The notes: generated by a model from the sequence alone, not told the origin. A stretch of DNA of 64,000 nucleotides from Pedobacter fastidiosus (GCF_014306625.1 NZ_JACRYL010000018.1:1-64000); one strand, 5' to 3'. Numbered from the stretch's first letter, positions 9,440 to 18,263 are shown. Program-made: numbers and translations.

Positions 9440-10588
9440 ATGATATTCGATAAAATTCATCAATTTAATTTCCCAACAACCATTCGTTTTGGTGCAGGTG
9501 CAGTAAAAGAATTACCAGCATATTTACAGCAATACAGCATTAAAGCACCATTAGTTGTTACCGACCCTACGATTGCACAACTTCCGTTCTTCAAAAAAAT
9601 CATTGCGGATTTGAAAGCGAAAAACATTTCGGTCGAAGTTTTTAGCGACATTCATAAAAACCCCGTTAAAAGTGATGTTTATAAAGGGAGCGATGCTTGG
9701 GATGCCACACAAAGAGATAGCATTATTGGCATTGGTGGCGGTGCTGCATTAGATGTTGCAAGAGCAATCGTTTTACGCATCAATCATAGAGAAGATTTAT
9801 TTAAATACGACGATTTAATTGGCGGAGATATTTATGTCACCAACGATGTTCCGCATTTTATAACCATTCCAACCACATCAGGCACAGGGAGCGAAGTTGG
9901 TCGCAGTGCGATTATAGCCGACGATGAAACGCATCAGAAAAAAATCTTGTTCTCGCCAAAATTAATGGCCCAAATCGTTTTCGCCGACCCAGAATTAACA
10001 ATGGATTTGCCCCCATTTATTACCGCTGCGACAGGCATGGATGCCTTAACGCACAATATGGAGGCTTATCTGGCTAAAAATTTTCATCCCATGTGCGATG
10101 GGATAGCATTGGAAGGAATTTCTTTAATTAAAGATTCCTTAGAAAAAGCGACCAACAGTCCTGATTTAGAAAGCAGAAGCAAAATGTTAATGGCTTCTAT
10201 GATGGGTGCAATTGCTTTCCAAAAAGGATTGGGCGTTGTCCATTCGCTTGCTCATCCCCTATCTTCGCTTTTAGATACACACCATGGTTTGGCGAATGCT
10301 GTAAATATCCCATACGGAATGCAGTTTAATATTTCTGGTTTCGAAGATCGGTTTCGTAAAATTGCCCGAACACTAGAGTTGAAAGATGAAACTGGAGAAG
10401 CGGTTGTAAAATATTTGTTCGATTTAAATTCAAAGATTAATATTCCACATAAATTGAGCGATATTGGTGTTAAGAATGAACATATAGAGACGCTTGCCGA
10501 TTTGGCTTTTGCCGACTTTGCTCATCCCAACAATCCGAAACCAGTGAGCAGAGAAAATTTTAAACAACTGTATTTAACCGCTCTGTAG
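9440..10588 (+). CDS. iron-containing alcohol dehydrogenase
   Basis: 382 residues, group III alcohol dehydrogenase. The NAD-binding GIGGGAALD motif is at about 97-105. Metal ligands fit Asp201, His205 (GMDALTHNMEAY), His268 and His282 (VHSLAHPLSS...HHGLAN). By context it would oxidise the alcohol of gamma-glutamylethanolamide to the aldehyde. Iron ADHs are broad in specificity, so the substrate is inferred from neighbours alone. Confidence 0.9.
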   Translation: MIFDKIHQFNFPTTIRFGAGAVKELPAYLQQYSIKAPLVVTDPTIAQLPFFKKIIADLKAKNISVEVFSDIHKNPVKSDVYKGSDAWDATQRDSIIGIGGGAALDVARAIVLRINHREDLFKYDDLIGGDIYVTNDVPHFITIPTTSGTGSEVGRSAIIADDETHQKKILFSPKLMAQIVFADPELTMDLPPFITAATGMDALTHNMEAYLAKNFHPMCDGIALEGISLIKDSLEKATNSPDLESRSKMLMASMMGAIAFQKGLGVVHSLAHPLSSLLDTHHGLANAVNIPYGMQFNISGFEDRFRKIARTLELKDETGEAVVKYLFDLNSKINIPHKLSDIGVKNEHIETLADLAFADFAHPNNPKPVSRENFKQLYLTAL

Positions 10589-10706
10589 AAACATTAACCA
10601 CAGATAAGAAGGATAAACATATATAACAGATCAAAAAAATAATTGTCAGGTTTTGAATATTTACCAAATCTGTGTTCATCTGTGAAAATCCATGGTAAAA
10701 AATATT
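10589..10706. repeat. intergenic CACAGAT / ATCTGTG repeat
   Basis: CACAGAT at 10599-10605 faces two ATCTGTG copies at 10668-10674 and 10678-10684. The CCACAGAT...ATCTGTGTTCATCTGTG wording is a low-complexity dispersed type. The ATG at 10692 lies in its tail, which is why I prefer the next ATG as the hydrolase start. Confidence 0.55.
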
Positions 10707-11411
10707 ATGAATAATAAAATAACTATAGGTGTAACCGACTGCAGCAAATTCGAAATTTACAGCAACTGGGTTTTATCATACAATGAAAACATAGAAGTTA
10801 TTCAGTTGGGCTACAAACTCAACAATTTTGATTTAATAAAAAAGTGTCACGGCATAGTGCTAACAGGTGGTGAAGATGTACATCCGAAATTTTATAATCA
10901 GCCGAAATATTACGAATACTGCTACGAAGATGACATTGATGAGCAACGCGATGAATTTGAATTTAAAGTATTGGAGTATACAGAAAAGAACAAAATCCCA
11001 GTTTTGGGAATCTGCCGAGGAATGCAGGTTGGTAATGTTTATTTCGGAGGAACTTTGATTCCAGATATTCCTGCTTGGGGAAAATTTAACCATGCAAAAA
11101 TGCCAGATCATTCAGATCGTTATCACGAAATAATTGTAAATCCTTCTTCATGGCTAAATCAAATTGTAAATACTGATAAAGGATTGGTGAATAGCAATCA
11201 CCACCAGAGCACAGATAAAACAGGAAAAGGCCTAGTTGTGAGTGCCCTTTCGCCAGATGGAATTACCGAAGCAATGGAACGAATGTACCCAGAAGGAAAA
11301 TCCTTTTTATGTTTTGTGCAATGGCATCCTGAAAGGTTAAAAGATCAAAAAAGTCCTTTCAGCAAAAATTTACATGAGGCATTTATTAGTGCGATTACCA
11401 ATAATTTATAA
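10707..11411 (+). CDS. gamma-glutamyl hydrolase, class I glutamine amidotransferase-like (peptidase C26)
   Basis: 234 residues from the ATG at 10707 (239 from ATG 10692, which lies in repeat DNA). The Cys-His-Glu triad is complete: nucleophile in VLGICRGMQ (Cys103), with His207 and Glu209 in QWHPERL. The family includes PuuD, which releases GABA from gamma-glutamyl-GABA. Here it would hydrolyse gamma-glutamylglycine to glycine and glutamate, closing the cycle that begins with the GS-like ligase. Substrate is inferred from context. Confidence 0.88.
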   Translation: MNNKITIGVTDCSKFEIYSNWVLSYNENIEVIQLGYKLNNFDLIKKCHGIVLTGGEDVHPKFYNQPKYYEYCYEDDIDEQRDEFEFKVLEYTEKNKIPVLGICRGMQVGNVYFGGTLIPDIPAWGKFNHAKMPDHSDRYHEIIVNPSSWLNQIVNTDKGLVNSNHHQSTDKTGKGLVVSALSPDGITEAMERMYPEGKSFLCFVQWHPERLKDQKSPFSKNLHEAFISAITNNL

Positions 11412-11494
11412 CTACAATCCACGAAAACTAAGGTTAATTTGGGAGCTGATTTATTCCGTGAATCCCGTGTTTCCGTGGCAAAATTAACTACATC
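11412..11494. repeat. short intergenic element with CCACG / CGTGG ends
   Basis: CCACGAAAAC from 11419 is nearly complementary to GTTTCCGTGG ending at 11478. It is a third, different palindromic spacer within the same gene cluster and contains no terminator. Confidence 0.4.
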
Positions 11495-12862
11495 ATGCAA
11501 ATTATCAATCCAGCTACCGAAGAAATTATTGCCACCTTAGAAGAAGACAATCAAGCTTCCTTGCAAACCAAATTTGAAACCTTAAAACAAGCCCAACTAA
11601 GCTGGAAGCTGCAATCACTCCAAGAAAGAATATCTATTCTCTCAACTTTTAGTGATTTACTGGAAACTGAAATTGAGGATTTAGCATTAACCTTAACCAG
11701 CGAAGTTGGCAAACCTTTACAGCAATCCCGAAATGAAATTAATGGTGCAAGAGCCCGTATAAAATGGATGCTTTCTAATGCAGAAAAGTATTTATCGGAT
11801 GAAGTTATGGTCGACGAACCTGGTTTAAAGGAAATTATCAAATACGAGCCTCTTGGCGTAATCTGCAACATTTCAGCATGGAATTATCCTTACCTAGTTG
11901 CTGTTAATGTATTTATTCCAGCTTTACTTAGCGGAAATTCTGTAATGTACAAACCTTCAGAATATGCCACGCTAACGGGTTTAAAAATTGAAAAATTACT
12001 TAAAAAAGCAGGCCTTCCTGAAGAAGTCTTTCAGGTCGCTATTGGCGCAAAGGAAACAGGCTCAGCTTTGCTAGATCTAAATTTTGATGGTTACTTTTTT
12101 ACTGGTTCATACAAAACTGGTAAATTTATCTATGAAAAAGTGGCATCCAAAATGGTTCCTTGCCAATTAGAATTGGGCGGAAAAGACCCTTTATATGTAG
12201 CTGAAGATGTTTCAGATATAAAAAATGTGGCTATTGGAACTGCTGATGGTGTATTTTACAACAACGGACAAAGCTGTTGCTCGGTTGAGCGGATTTACGT
12301 GCACGAGAAAAATTATGAGGAATATTTAAATGCGTTTGTAGAGGAAGTGAGCAGTTGGAAAAGTGGTTCTCCAACCGAAGATGGTGTATATCTTGGGGCA
12401 CTTACTCGAAAAGATCAAATTATCGTTCTGGAAAACCAGATTGAAGATGCATTAGCTAAAGGTGCAAGAATTTTAACAGGTGGTAAAAAAGACGAAAATA
12501 GCAAAGGTTACTTTTTTGAGCCCACCGTTTTAACCAATGTTACAAATGAAATGTTGGTGATGCAAGAAGAAAGCTTCGGGCCGATAATCGGAATTATGAA
12601 AGTAAAAGACGATGATGAAGCTTTGAAAATGATGCAGGACACGGAGTATGGTTTAACGGCGTCTGTGTATTCGGCAAATCAATCCAGAGCGGAAAAAATT
12701 CTTAGTCAATTAGATTCTGGCTCAGGCTACTGGAACTGTTGCGATCGCGTGAGTGCAGCCCTGCCTTGGAGCGGAAGAAAACATTCAGGAATCGGAGCCA
12801 CACTTTCCCATCAAGGTTTACGAGCTTTTACCAAACCTAAAGGCTATCATTTAAGAGGATAA
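11495..12862 (+). CDS. NAD(P)-dependent aldehyde dehydrogenase
   Basis: 455 residues, ALDH superfamily near the succinate-semialdehyde dehydrogenase group. General base Glu226 lies in LELGGKDP and nucleophile Cys261 in NNGQSCCSVER. The substrate-side ISAWNYPY and the C-terminal LPWSGRKHSG motif are present. In this cluster it would oxidise gamma-glutamyl-aminoacetaldehyde to gamma-glutamylglycine. Other semialdehydes remain possible, since the fold alone does not fix specificity. Confidence 0.92.
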   Translation: MQIINPATEEIIATLEEDNQASLQTKFETLKQAQLSWKLQSLQERISILSTFSDLLETEIEDLALTLTSEVGKPLQQSRNEINGARARIKWMLSNAEKYLSDEVMVDEPGLKEIIKYEPLGVICNISAWNYPYLVAVNVFIPALLSGNSVMYKPSEYATLTGLKIEKLLKKAGLPEEVFQVAIGAKETGSALLDLNFDGYFFTGSYKTGKFIYEKVASKMVPCQLELGGKDPLYVAEDVSDIKNVAIGTADGVFYNNGQSCCSVERIYVHEKNYEEYLNAFVEEVSSWKSGSPTEDGVYLGALTRKDQIIVLENQIEDALAKGARILTGGKKDENSKGYFFEPTVLTNVTNEMLVMQEESFGPIIGIMKVKDDDEALKMMQDTEYGLTASVYSANQSRAEKILSQLDSGSGYWNCCDRVSAALPWSGRKHSGIGATLSHQGLRAFTKPKGYHLRG

Positions 12863-12883
12863 TTACCTACAAGAATAAAAAAC

Positions 12884-13498
12884 ATGATCCCGATTGAAGA
12901 TATAATTAAAAATTATAGAACTTTTGATGATGCAACAATTCAAAAGATTGCACTAAATCCCAAAGGTTTAAGGAAGGAAATTGTTGATGTTCTGAATGAT
13001 GAGATCGCTAGAAGAAACCTAGATTTAGGCTTAATAGAATGGGTAAAAGTCGAAACAGATTTTTACGAAGGGTCAGAAATAGAAAGATTAACTGTTGATA
13101 TAAAAAGTACAATCTGCACCAATTGCAATCTAGAAACCGAACTAAACGGCTATCGATTCAATACAATTTATTCTTTTATATTTGGCGCTTCAACAGAGGT
13201 AAAACATCAAATAATATGCGCCAAATGTGCTCATGAAAAAAGATTGAGAAGTATGTTCTTAACTTCAATTTGTGGTTGGTGGTCAGTTCATGGACTTTTC
13301 GCGACTCCTATTTCATTAATTTCAGACCTATTTCTATTGAACAAGCCAGAGAAGCATAGTGAAGAAGTAATCAATGCTTTTATAGAACATAATACTGGGA
13401 TGCTGAGAAGAATTGAAAAACGGAACGGAAAATTAGATTCTTTAATCAGAAGATTTAACGGAATACAACAAACTGACTCAGAAGAATTATTCAATTAA
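12884..13498 (+). CDS. unknown protein with a paired CxxC (zinc-ribbon-like) site
   Basis: 204 residues; I do not recognise a family. The N-terminal ~55 residues look helical. Two CxxC pairs (Cys78/Cys81 in ICTNC and Cys112/Cys115 in ICAKC) could bind one zinc. A moderately hydrophobic segment follows (about 124-152), then a charged helical tail. It lies 21 bases after the aldehyde dehydrogenase on the same strand, so it may be co-transcribed with the ethanolamine-type cluster, but nothing in its sequence ties it to that pathway. Confidence 0.75.
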   Translation: MIPIEDIIKNYRTFDDATIQKIALNPKGLRKEIVDVLNDEIARRNLDLGLIEWVKVETDFYEGSEIERLTVDIKSTICTNCNLETELNGYRFNTIYSFIFGASTEVKHQIICAKCAHEKRLRSMFLTSICGWWSVHGLFATPISLISDLFLLNKPEKHSEEVINAFIEHNTGMLRRIEKRNGKLDSLIRRFNGIQQTDSEELFN

Positions 13499-13558
13499 AG
13501 CTTTTTTTAATAAATTGCGGATTATACTTATTCGGTTAATCCGTAGTTAATTATATTG

Positions 13559-15508
13559 ATGAAGAAATTATTCCTAATTATCTCTTGCTGCATACTTACA
13601 GCCAACACATTTGCACAGAACATTGTAACCGAAACTGAGGCCGGTGATTCTGAAACTGCCATGTCGCAAACGCCAATAGCCATAATTCCAGAACCAGTTT
13701 CATTAATGAAAAAAGCTGGATCGTTCACACTACCAGAAAACGTGATCATTCAAGCCTTAAAAGGAGCGGATTTAAAGCAGTCGATAGATTTCTTGTCAAA
13801 CAGAATTACTGTTGCGACCGGAAAATTTGTGAGCACACTAAACAATGCCACACACCCAACAATAAAATTAATTTTAAACAGTCAGGTAGACCCACAATTA
13901 GGAACAGAGGGTTATAAATTAAATGTTAATCCTACTCAAATCGTAATCACGGCGAATAAACCAGCAGGCATTTTTTATGGCGCACAATCGTTAATCCAAT
14001 TATTCCCTGCAGAAATTGAAAGCAAAGAATTGGTTAACAATGTGAAATGGAAACTTCCATGTGTAGATGTTGTCGATTACCCGAAACTGGGTTGGCGAGG
14101 TTTAATGTTCGATGTTGCGCGTCACTTTTTTACCAAAGAGGAAGTAAAACATTTCATTGATGATATGGTTCGCTATAAATTTAACCTTCTGCACCTGCAT
14201 TTAGCAGATGATGAAGGTTGGAGAATCGAAATTAAAGGTCTCCCAAAACTTACAGAAGTTGGTGCTTGGAGTGTTAAAAAAACTGGAACTTTTGGCGATT
14301 TTGTTCCGCCATCAGCCGATGAACCTAGAACTTATGGTGGTTTTTATACTCAAGAAGATATCAAGGAACTTGTTCAATATGCACAAGAACGTTTTGTTAA
14401 TATACTACCGGAGATTGATGTTCCTGGACATAGTTTAGCCGTAATTGCTTCTTATCCAGAGTTATCCTGCACCCCAGAAGCGGTAAATTACAAAGTTCGT
14501 TCAGGAGAAAAAATCATGGATTGGAGTCGTGGTGCACCACCAATTGCACTTGTTGATAATACACTCTGCCCAGCAAATGAAAAAGTTTACAGCTTTTTAG
14601 ATACCGTAATTACGCAAATAGCCCAACTTTTCCCGTTCGAATACATCCACATGGGTGGCGATGAAGCTTCTCATAATTTTTGGGAAAAGAACGAACAGGT
14701 TAAACAATTAATGCTTCGCGAAGGCTTAAAAACAATCCCTCAGGTTCAGGCCTATTTTGAAAAACGTGTAGAGCAGATTGTGGTTGCCAAAGGCAAAAAG
14801 TTTATGGGCTGGGATGAAATTTTGGATGGCGGAATTTCTCCAACGGCAGCAGTTATGAGCTGGAGGGGAATGAAATACGGCATTCAAGCGGCTAATGACA
14901 AACATAATGTGGTAATGAGCCCTACTGAATTTGCTTATTTAGATTATATGCAAGCTGATGTAAGTACGGAGCCGAAAGTTTATGCTTCGCTCAGATTAAA
15001 CAAGGTTTATCAGTTTAATCCTGTACCAGCTGGAGTTAATGCTCAATATATTATCGGCGGACAAGCAAATTTATGGACCGAACAGGTTTATAACTTCCGC
15101 CAGGTAGAATATATGGTTTGGCCAAGAGCTTTCGCAATTTCGGAATCGATTTGGAGCCCGATAGAAAAGAAAAACTGGACAAACTTTGTTGATCGAACAG
15201 AGCAACATTTTAAGCGTTTAGATTTAGCTGAGGTAAAATATAGTCCTGCAATTTACGATCCTATTATCACCGTAAAACGCAGCGCAGATAAACAATTATT
15301 AATTGAATTAACGCCAGAAGTTGATAATTTAGAGATTTATTACAGCTTTGATAATTCGATACCCGACCGTTTCTATCCAAAATATACTTCAGCTTTACAA
15401 GTTCCAAAAGACGCAAGTCTTTTAAAGATTATCACTTATAGAGGCAAACAACCAATTGGAAGATTAATTAGTGTATCGGTTGCAGATTTACAGAAAAGAT
15501 CGAGATAA
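13559..15508 (+). CDS. secreted beta-N-acetylhexosaminidase (GH20)
   Basis: 649 residues. A Sec signal peptide is clear (MKKLFLIISCCILTANTFAQ). The GH20b N-terminal domain follows (about 35-170), then the catalytic barrel with HMGGDEASHNFW carrying the catalytic Asp-Glu pair, MGWDEIL and LWTEQV. The C-terminal ~70 residues form a small beta domain. It releases terminal GlcNAc/GalNAc from chitin or glycoprotein fragments, probably in the periplasm. I start at ATG 13559; a TTG lies directly before it. Confidence 0.95.
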   Translation: MKKLFLIISCCILTANTFAQNIVTETEAGDSETAMSQTPIAIIPEPVSLMKKAGSFTLPENVIIQALKGADLKQSIDFLSNRITVATGKFVSTLNNATHPTIKLILNSQVDPQLGTEGYKLNVNPTQIVITANKPAGIFYGAQSLIQLFPAEIESKELVNNVKWKLPCVDVVDYPKLGWRGLMFDVARHFFTKEEVKHFIDDMVRYKFNLLHLHLADDEGWRIEIKGLPKLTEVGAWSVKKTGTFGDFVPPSADEPRTYGGFYTQEDIKELVQYAQERFVNILPEIDVPGHSLAVIASYPELSCTPEAVNYKVRSGEKIMDWSRGAPPIALVDNTLCPANEKVYSFLDTVITQIAQLFPFEYIHMGGDEASHNFWEKNEQVKQLMLREGLKTIPQVQAYFEKRVEQIVVAKGKKFMGWDEILDGGISPTAAVMSWRGMKYGIQAANDKHNVVMSPTEFAYLDYMQADVSTEPKVYASLRLNKVYQFNPVPAGVNAQYIIGGQANLWTEQVYNFRQVEYMVWPRAFAISESIWSPIEKKNWTNFVDRTEQHFKRLDLAEVKYSPAIYDPIITVKRSADKQLLIELTPEVDNLEIYYSFDNSIPDRFYPKYTSALQVPKDASLLKIITYRGKQPIGRLISVSVADLQKRSR

Positions 15509-15519
15509 TAGAGAGGCAT

Positions 15520-15993
15520 ATGGGAAAAGAGATAGAAAGAAAGTTTTTGCTTGATCGAGATAAATGGCTGGAGGTAGATAAACCTACGGGTCAACATTTT
15601 AGGCAGGGATATATTTTAACCGATCCGAATAAAACGATTAGGGTAAGAACCACCGAAACCAAAGGTTTTTTAACCATTAAAGGCATTTCTGTAGGTGCAT
15701 CTAGATTGGAATATGAATACGAAATCCCTTTAGTTGAAGCTTCTGAATTACTGGATAACTTCGCAACCTCTGAACTGGAAAAAATTAGATATGTTGTTAC
15801 CTATAGAGAGAAAGTTTGGGAAGTGGATGAATTTTTAGGCGATAACTTTGGTTTGATGGTCGCCGAAATCGAGTTGACTAGCGAGGATGAGGAATTTGAA
15901 CTTCCAGAATGGATTGATCAAGAAGTAACCGAAGATCAGAAATATTACAATTCCAACTTAACTTTAAATCCCTACAAACTCTGGGCCCGATAA
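15520..15993 (+). CDS. CYTH domain protein
   Basis: 157 residues covering a whole CYTH domain: the N-terminal EIERK signature (residues 4-8) and alternating charged strands forming the tunnel fold (VRTTETKGFLTIKG, EYEIPL, EVDEFLG, AEIELTSEDE). The family contains triphosphatases acting on inorganic triphosphate or thiamine triphosphate, so a phosphohydrolase role is likely but not specific. It lies 11 bases after the hexosaminidase and could be read through from it. Confidence 0.9.
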   Translation: MGKEIERKFLLDRDKWLEVDKPTGQHFRQGYILTDPNKTIRVRTTETKGFLTIKGISVGASRLEYEYEIPLVEASELLDNFATSELEKIRYVVTYREKVWEVDEFLGDNFGLMVAEIELTSEDEEFELPEWIDQEVTEDQKYYNSNLTLNPYKLWAR

Positions 15994-16169
15994 TCTCTTA
16001 AATTTACCACGATTTATTAATGTGTATAAATAAAAGCACATTTTCAATTTCATTTAAACCCCTATTCATATATTAGCCTTACCAAAATCATCCCAACGAT
16101 TAGTGAAATGAAATTATTTAACCAATAATTCTATTCTCTGCATTTTTTAATTAAAATAAATATAAAAGG

Positions 16170-16634
16170 ATGAAAACAACTAATTTATTAATGAGTATGG
16201 TAATTGCCACTACGTTATTTTTCGTAGGGTGTAAACCAAAGGATGCAGCTATCCAAGCTGCAGTTCAGGCCAAGGAAGCCACAGGAATCACTGTTGCAGT
16301 AACTAAAGGCGATGTAACCTTAACTGGCGAAGTTGCGGATGAGGCAGCTAAAGCCAAAGCTGAAGAGGTTGCAAAAGCAGAAAAAGGTGTCAAAACGGTT
16401 ATAAACAGTCTAACCGTTAAGCCGGCACCGCTACCTGTTGTCATTTCAGAGGACCCAACCTTATCCAAAAATGTGATTGATGCCGTAAAAGACTTTCCAA
16501 TGGTTAAGGCAACAGTTAAAGATGGTGTAGTAACCTTAACAGGAGAAATTAAAAAACCAGCTCTAATTACTTTAATGCAACATTTAAATGCCTTAAAGCC
16601 TAAGAAAATCGAAAACAAGTTAACTGTTAAATAA
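16170..16634 (+). CDS. lipoprotein with two BON domains
   Basis: 154 residues. The signal peptide ends in a lipobox (TTLFFVGC), so the mature protein begins at Cys21 and is membrane-anchored. Two BON domains follow (about 30-85 and 95-154), each with the GVVTLTGE-type strand turn (DVTLTGEV and GVVTLTGEI). BON domains bind phospholipid or stabilise the envelope, as in OsmY. It is eight bases before the next gene, which also appears to carry a BON-like domain, so the two form an operon. Confidence 0.9.
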   Translation: MKTTNLLMSMVIATTLFFVGCKPKDAAIQAAVQAKEATGITVAVTKGDVTLTGEVADEAAKAKAEEVAKAEKGVKTVINSLTVKPAPLPVVISEDPTLSKNVIDAVKDFPMVKATVKDGVVTLTGEIKKPALITLMQHLNALKPKKIENKLTVK

Positions 16635-16642
16635 TCTTGATC

Positions 16643-17065
16643 ATGGCATTAGAAGATAAATATAAAGCATTAACCGATGCTGCAACTGCAGCTGGTATAA
16701 CAGATTTAGCCGTAAGAGAACAAGATGGTGTTCTATATATTGATGGAACGGCATCAGATGGTGCAACCAAAGATAATTTGTGGGCCATTTACGATCAAAT
16801 TGATCCTAATTTTACTTCCGGAGATTTAGTATTAAATGTAAATGTAGCGATTGATGTTGCAGTTACACATGCAAAAGTAGTTACTCAGAATAGCAACCTA
16901 AACATTCGCAAGGGACCAGGAACAGATCAACCTATTGTTGGCAAAGCAGCCCACGGAGAGGTGATTACCCTAGTAAACAGAAGCAATGATTTATGGTGGT
17001 TGGTGCGAACTAACGATGGTGAAGAAGGTTATTGCTACGCACAATACTTAGAAGCACAAGCTTAA
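16643..17065 (+). CDS. BON-like / SH3b two-domain protein
   Basis: 140 residues from ATG 16643 (a TTG six bases upstream also opens the frame). The first ~65 residues look like a BON domain (DLAVREQDGVLYIDGTA). The remainder is a bacterial SH3 domain (NLNIRKGPGTDQPIVGKAAHGEVITLV...WWLVRTNDGEEGYCYAQYL). No signal peptide is visible, so it is probably cytoplasmic. The arrangement resembles E. coli Kbp/YgaU (BON plus LysM) with SH3b in place of LysM. A strong terminator follows. Confidence 0.82.
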   Translation: MALEDKYKALTDAATAAGITDLAVREQDGVLYIDGTASDGATKDNLWAIYDQIDPNFTSGDLVLNVNVAIDVAVTHAKVVTQNSNLNIRKGPGTDQPIVGKAAHGEVITLVNRSNDLWWLVRTNDGEEGYCYAQYLEAQA

Positions 17066-17099
17066 TATTGAGCTTTATTAAGCTACAGTATTCCATTCA

Positions 17100-17135
17100 A
17101 GAGATTCATGGTCTTTCACCATGAATCTCTTTTTT
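17100..17135 (+). terminator. rho-independent terminator of the BON/SH3b operon
   Basis: A 13-bp perfect stem AGAGATTCATGGT / ACCATGAATCTCT with loop CTTTC is followed by T's. Confidence 0.94.
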
Positions 17136-17159
17136 ATAAATAGAAAATAGGTAAAAAAG

Positions 17160-17195
17160 CAAAAGGCTTAAGATTTTAAAATCTTAAGCCTTTTG
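17160..17195 (-). terminator. 36-bp perfect palindrome, terminator for the FKBP lipoprotein gene
   Basis: CAAAAGGCTTAAGATTTT followed immediately by its reverse complement. It lies 24 bases beyond the stop of the minus-strand FKBP gene and ends in T's on either strand, so it may work in both directions. Confidence 0.8.
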
Positions 17196-17218
17196 TTTAA
17201 TGTATTGATTTACCGCTA

Positions 17219-18220
17219 TTATTTTGTAGCCGGCGCTGGAGCCATTGTTGGAGGAGGCAATTGAGTAACTGCTGAACCTTTTTTAATGCCTTTTAATTCA
17301 ATATCAAAAACTAATGGAGTGAATGGGTTAATTGGACCACCACCGTTTTCACCATAACCTAATTTAGAAGGGATAACGATTTTGATTTTACCACCAACAC
17401 CAATTAACTGAACACCTTCGATAAATCCTGGAGCCAATTGACCAAGAACTAAAGGACGAGCAGCATATTGAGCCATTGGAGAGAAAATTCCAGCTTCTTT
17501 AGCCGTTTTAGAATTTGATGTATCAAATACATTGATTTTGCCATCGCCTTTTTTGTTTGTGAACTGACCAGTATAATCAACCATAACTGTATCTGTTAAA
17601 GCTGCTCTTTCTGAATTACCAGCTGCTTCGATTACATATTGTAAACCAGATGCAGAAGCTGTAGTTTTAAGACTGTTATCAGCAATATATTTTTTGATTT
17701 TAGCATCTTCAGAAGCTTTGTTTTTAGCTATTAAAGCTTTGTATTCTGTTTCGAAGAATTCTCTTTTCTTTTTCTCGAAAGTAGAATCAGCTTCGTTAGC
17801 TATTTTATGCAATACTTTTTCAATTTTAACTGTAAAAGTAGCGTAATTGTCTTTTGTACCAACTGGTTTTGGTTGACCAGAATATTTAGCCATCGAGTCT
17901 AAGTTCAATTTAAAAGTTGCACTATCGCCTTCGCCTAATAATTTTAAAGCTGCAACCATATCGCCTTTAAACATCGATTTGCTGATTGGGAAAAACGCTG
18001 GACGTTCGTTATCATAAGTGTTAACCAATGTCGAATCGCCATTAGATTTAGTTTCGATAACTTGAATACCGTTCAACTTTACAAAATCACCTTCTTGGAT
18101 TTTAGCTTTTCCTTCGCTTTTGTAAATCTTGTAGGTCATATCACCCTCACCTTTTTCAAACTTGTTACAAGCAGCTAAACCTAAAGTTGCTGCTGCCAGA
18201 ATAATAATTCCTCTTTTCAT
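17219..18220 (-). CDS. FKBP-type peptidyl-prolyl isomerase lipoprotein
   Basis: 333 residues. Lipobox LGLAAC with Cys18 marks a lipoprotein. A first, degenerate FKBP-like domain (about 30-140) is followed by a charged helical linker. A recognisable FKBP domain then runs about 190-320 (TVMVDYTGQF...APGFIEGVQLIGVGGKIKIVIPSKLGYGENG...PLVFDIELKGI). It probably folds envelope proteins. A proline-rich tail ends the protein. It lies 43 bases after the DHH phosphoesterase gene on the same strand. Confidence 0.92.
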   Translation of the reverse strand: MKRGIIILAAATLGLAACNKFEKGEGDMTYKIYKSEGKAKIQEGDFVKLNGIQVIETKSNGDSTLVNTYDNERPAFFPISKSMFKGDMVAALKLLGEGDSATFKLNLDSMAKYSGQPKPVGTKDNYATFTVKIEKVLHKIANEADSTFEKKKREFFETEYKALIAKNKASEDAKIKKYIADNSLKTTASASGLQYVIEAAGNSERAALTDTVMVDYTGQFTNKKGDGKINVFDTSNSKTAKEAGIFSPMAQYAARPLVLGQLAPGFIEGVQLIGVGGKIKIVIPSKLGYGENGGGPINPFTPLVFDIELKGIKKGSAVTQLPPPTMAPAPATK

Positions 18221-18263
18221 TTTATTGTTTTAAACTTTTTTTGATTTTTATTTGCTTATTGCT

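Noticed and set aside
6575-12862. Classical ethanolamine ammonia-lyase (eut) microcompartment operon
   Set aside because: No EutB, EutC, shell protein or cobalamin enzyme is present; the gene set fits gamma-glutamylation.
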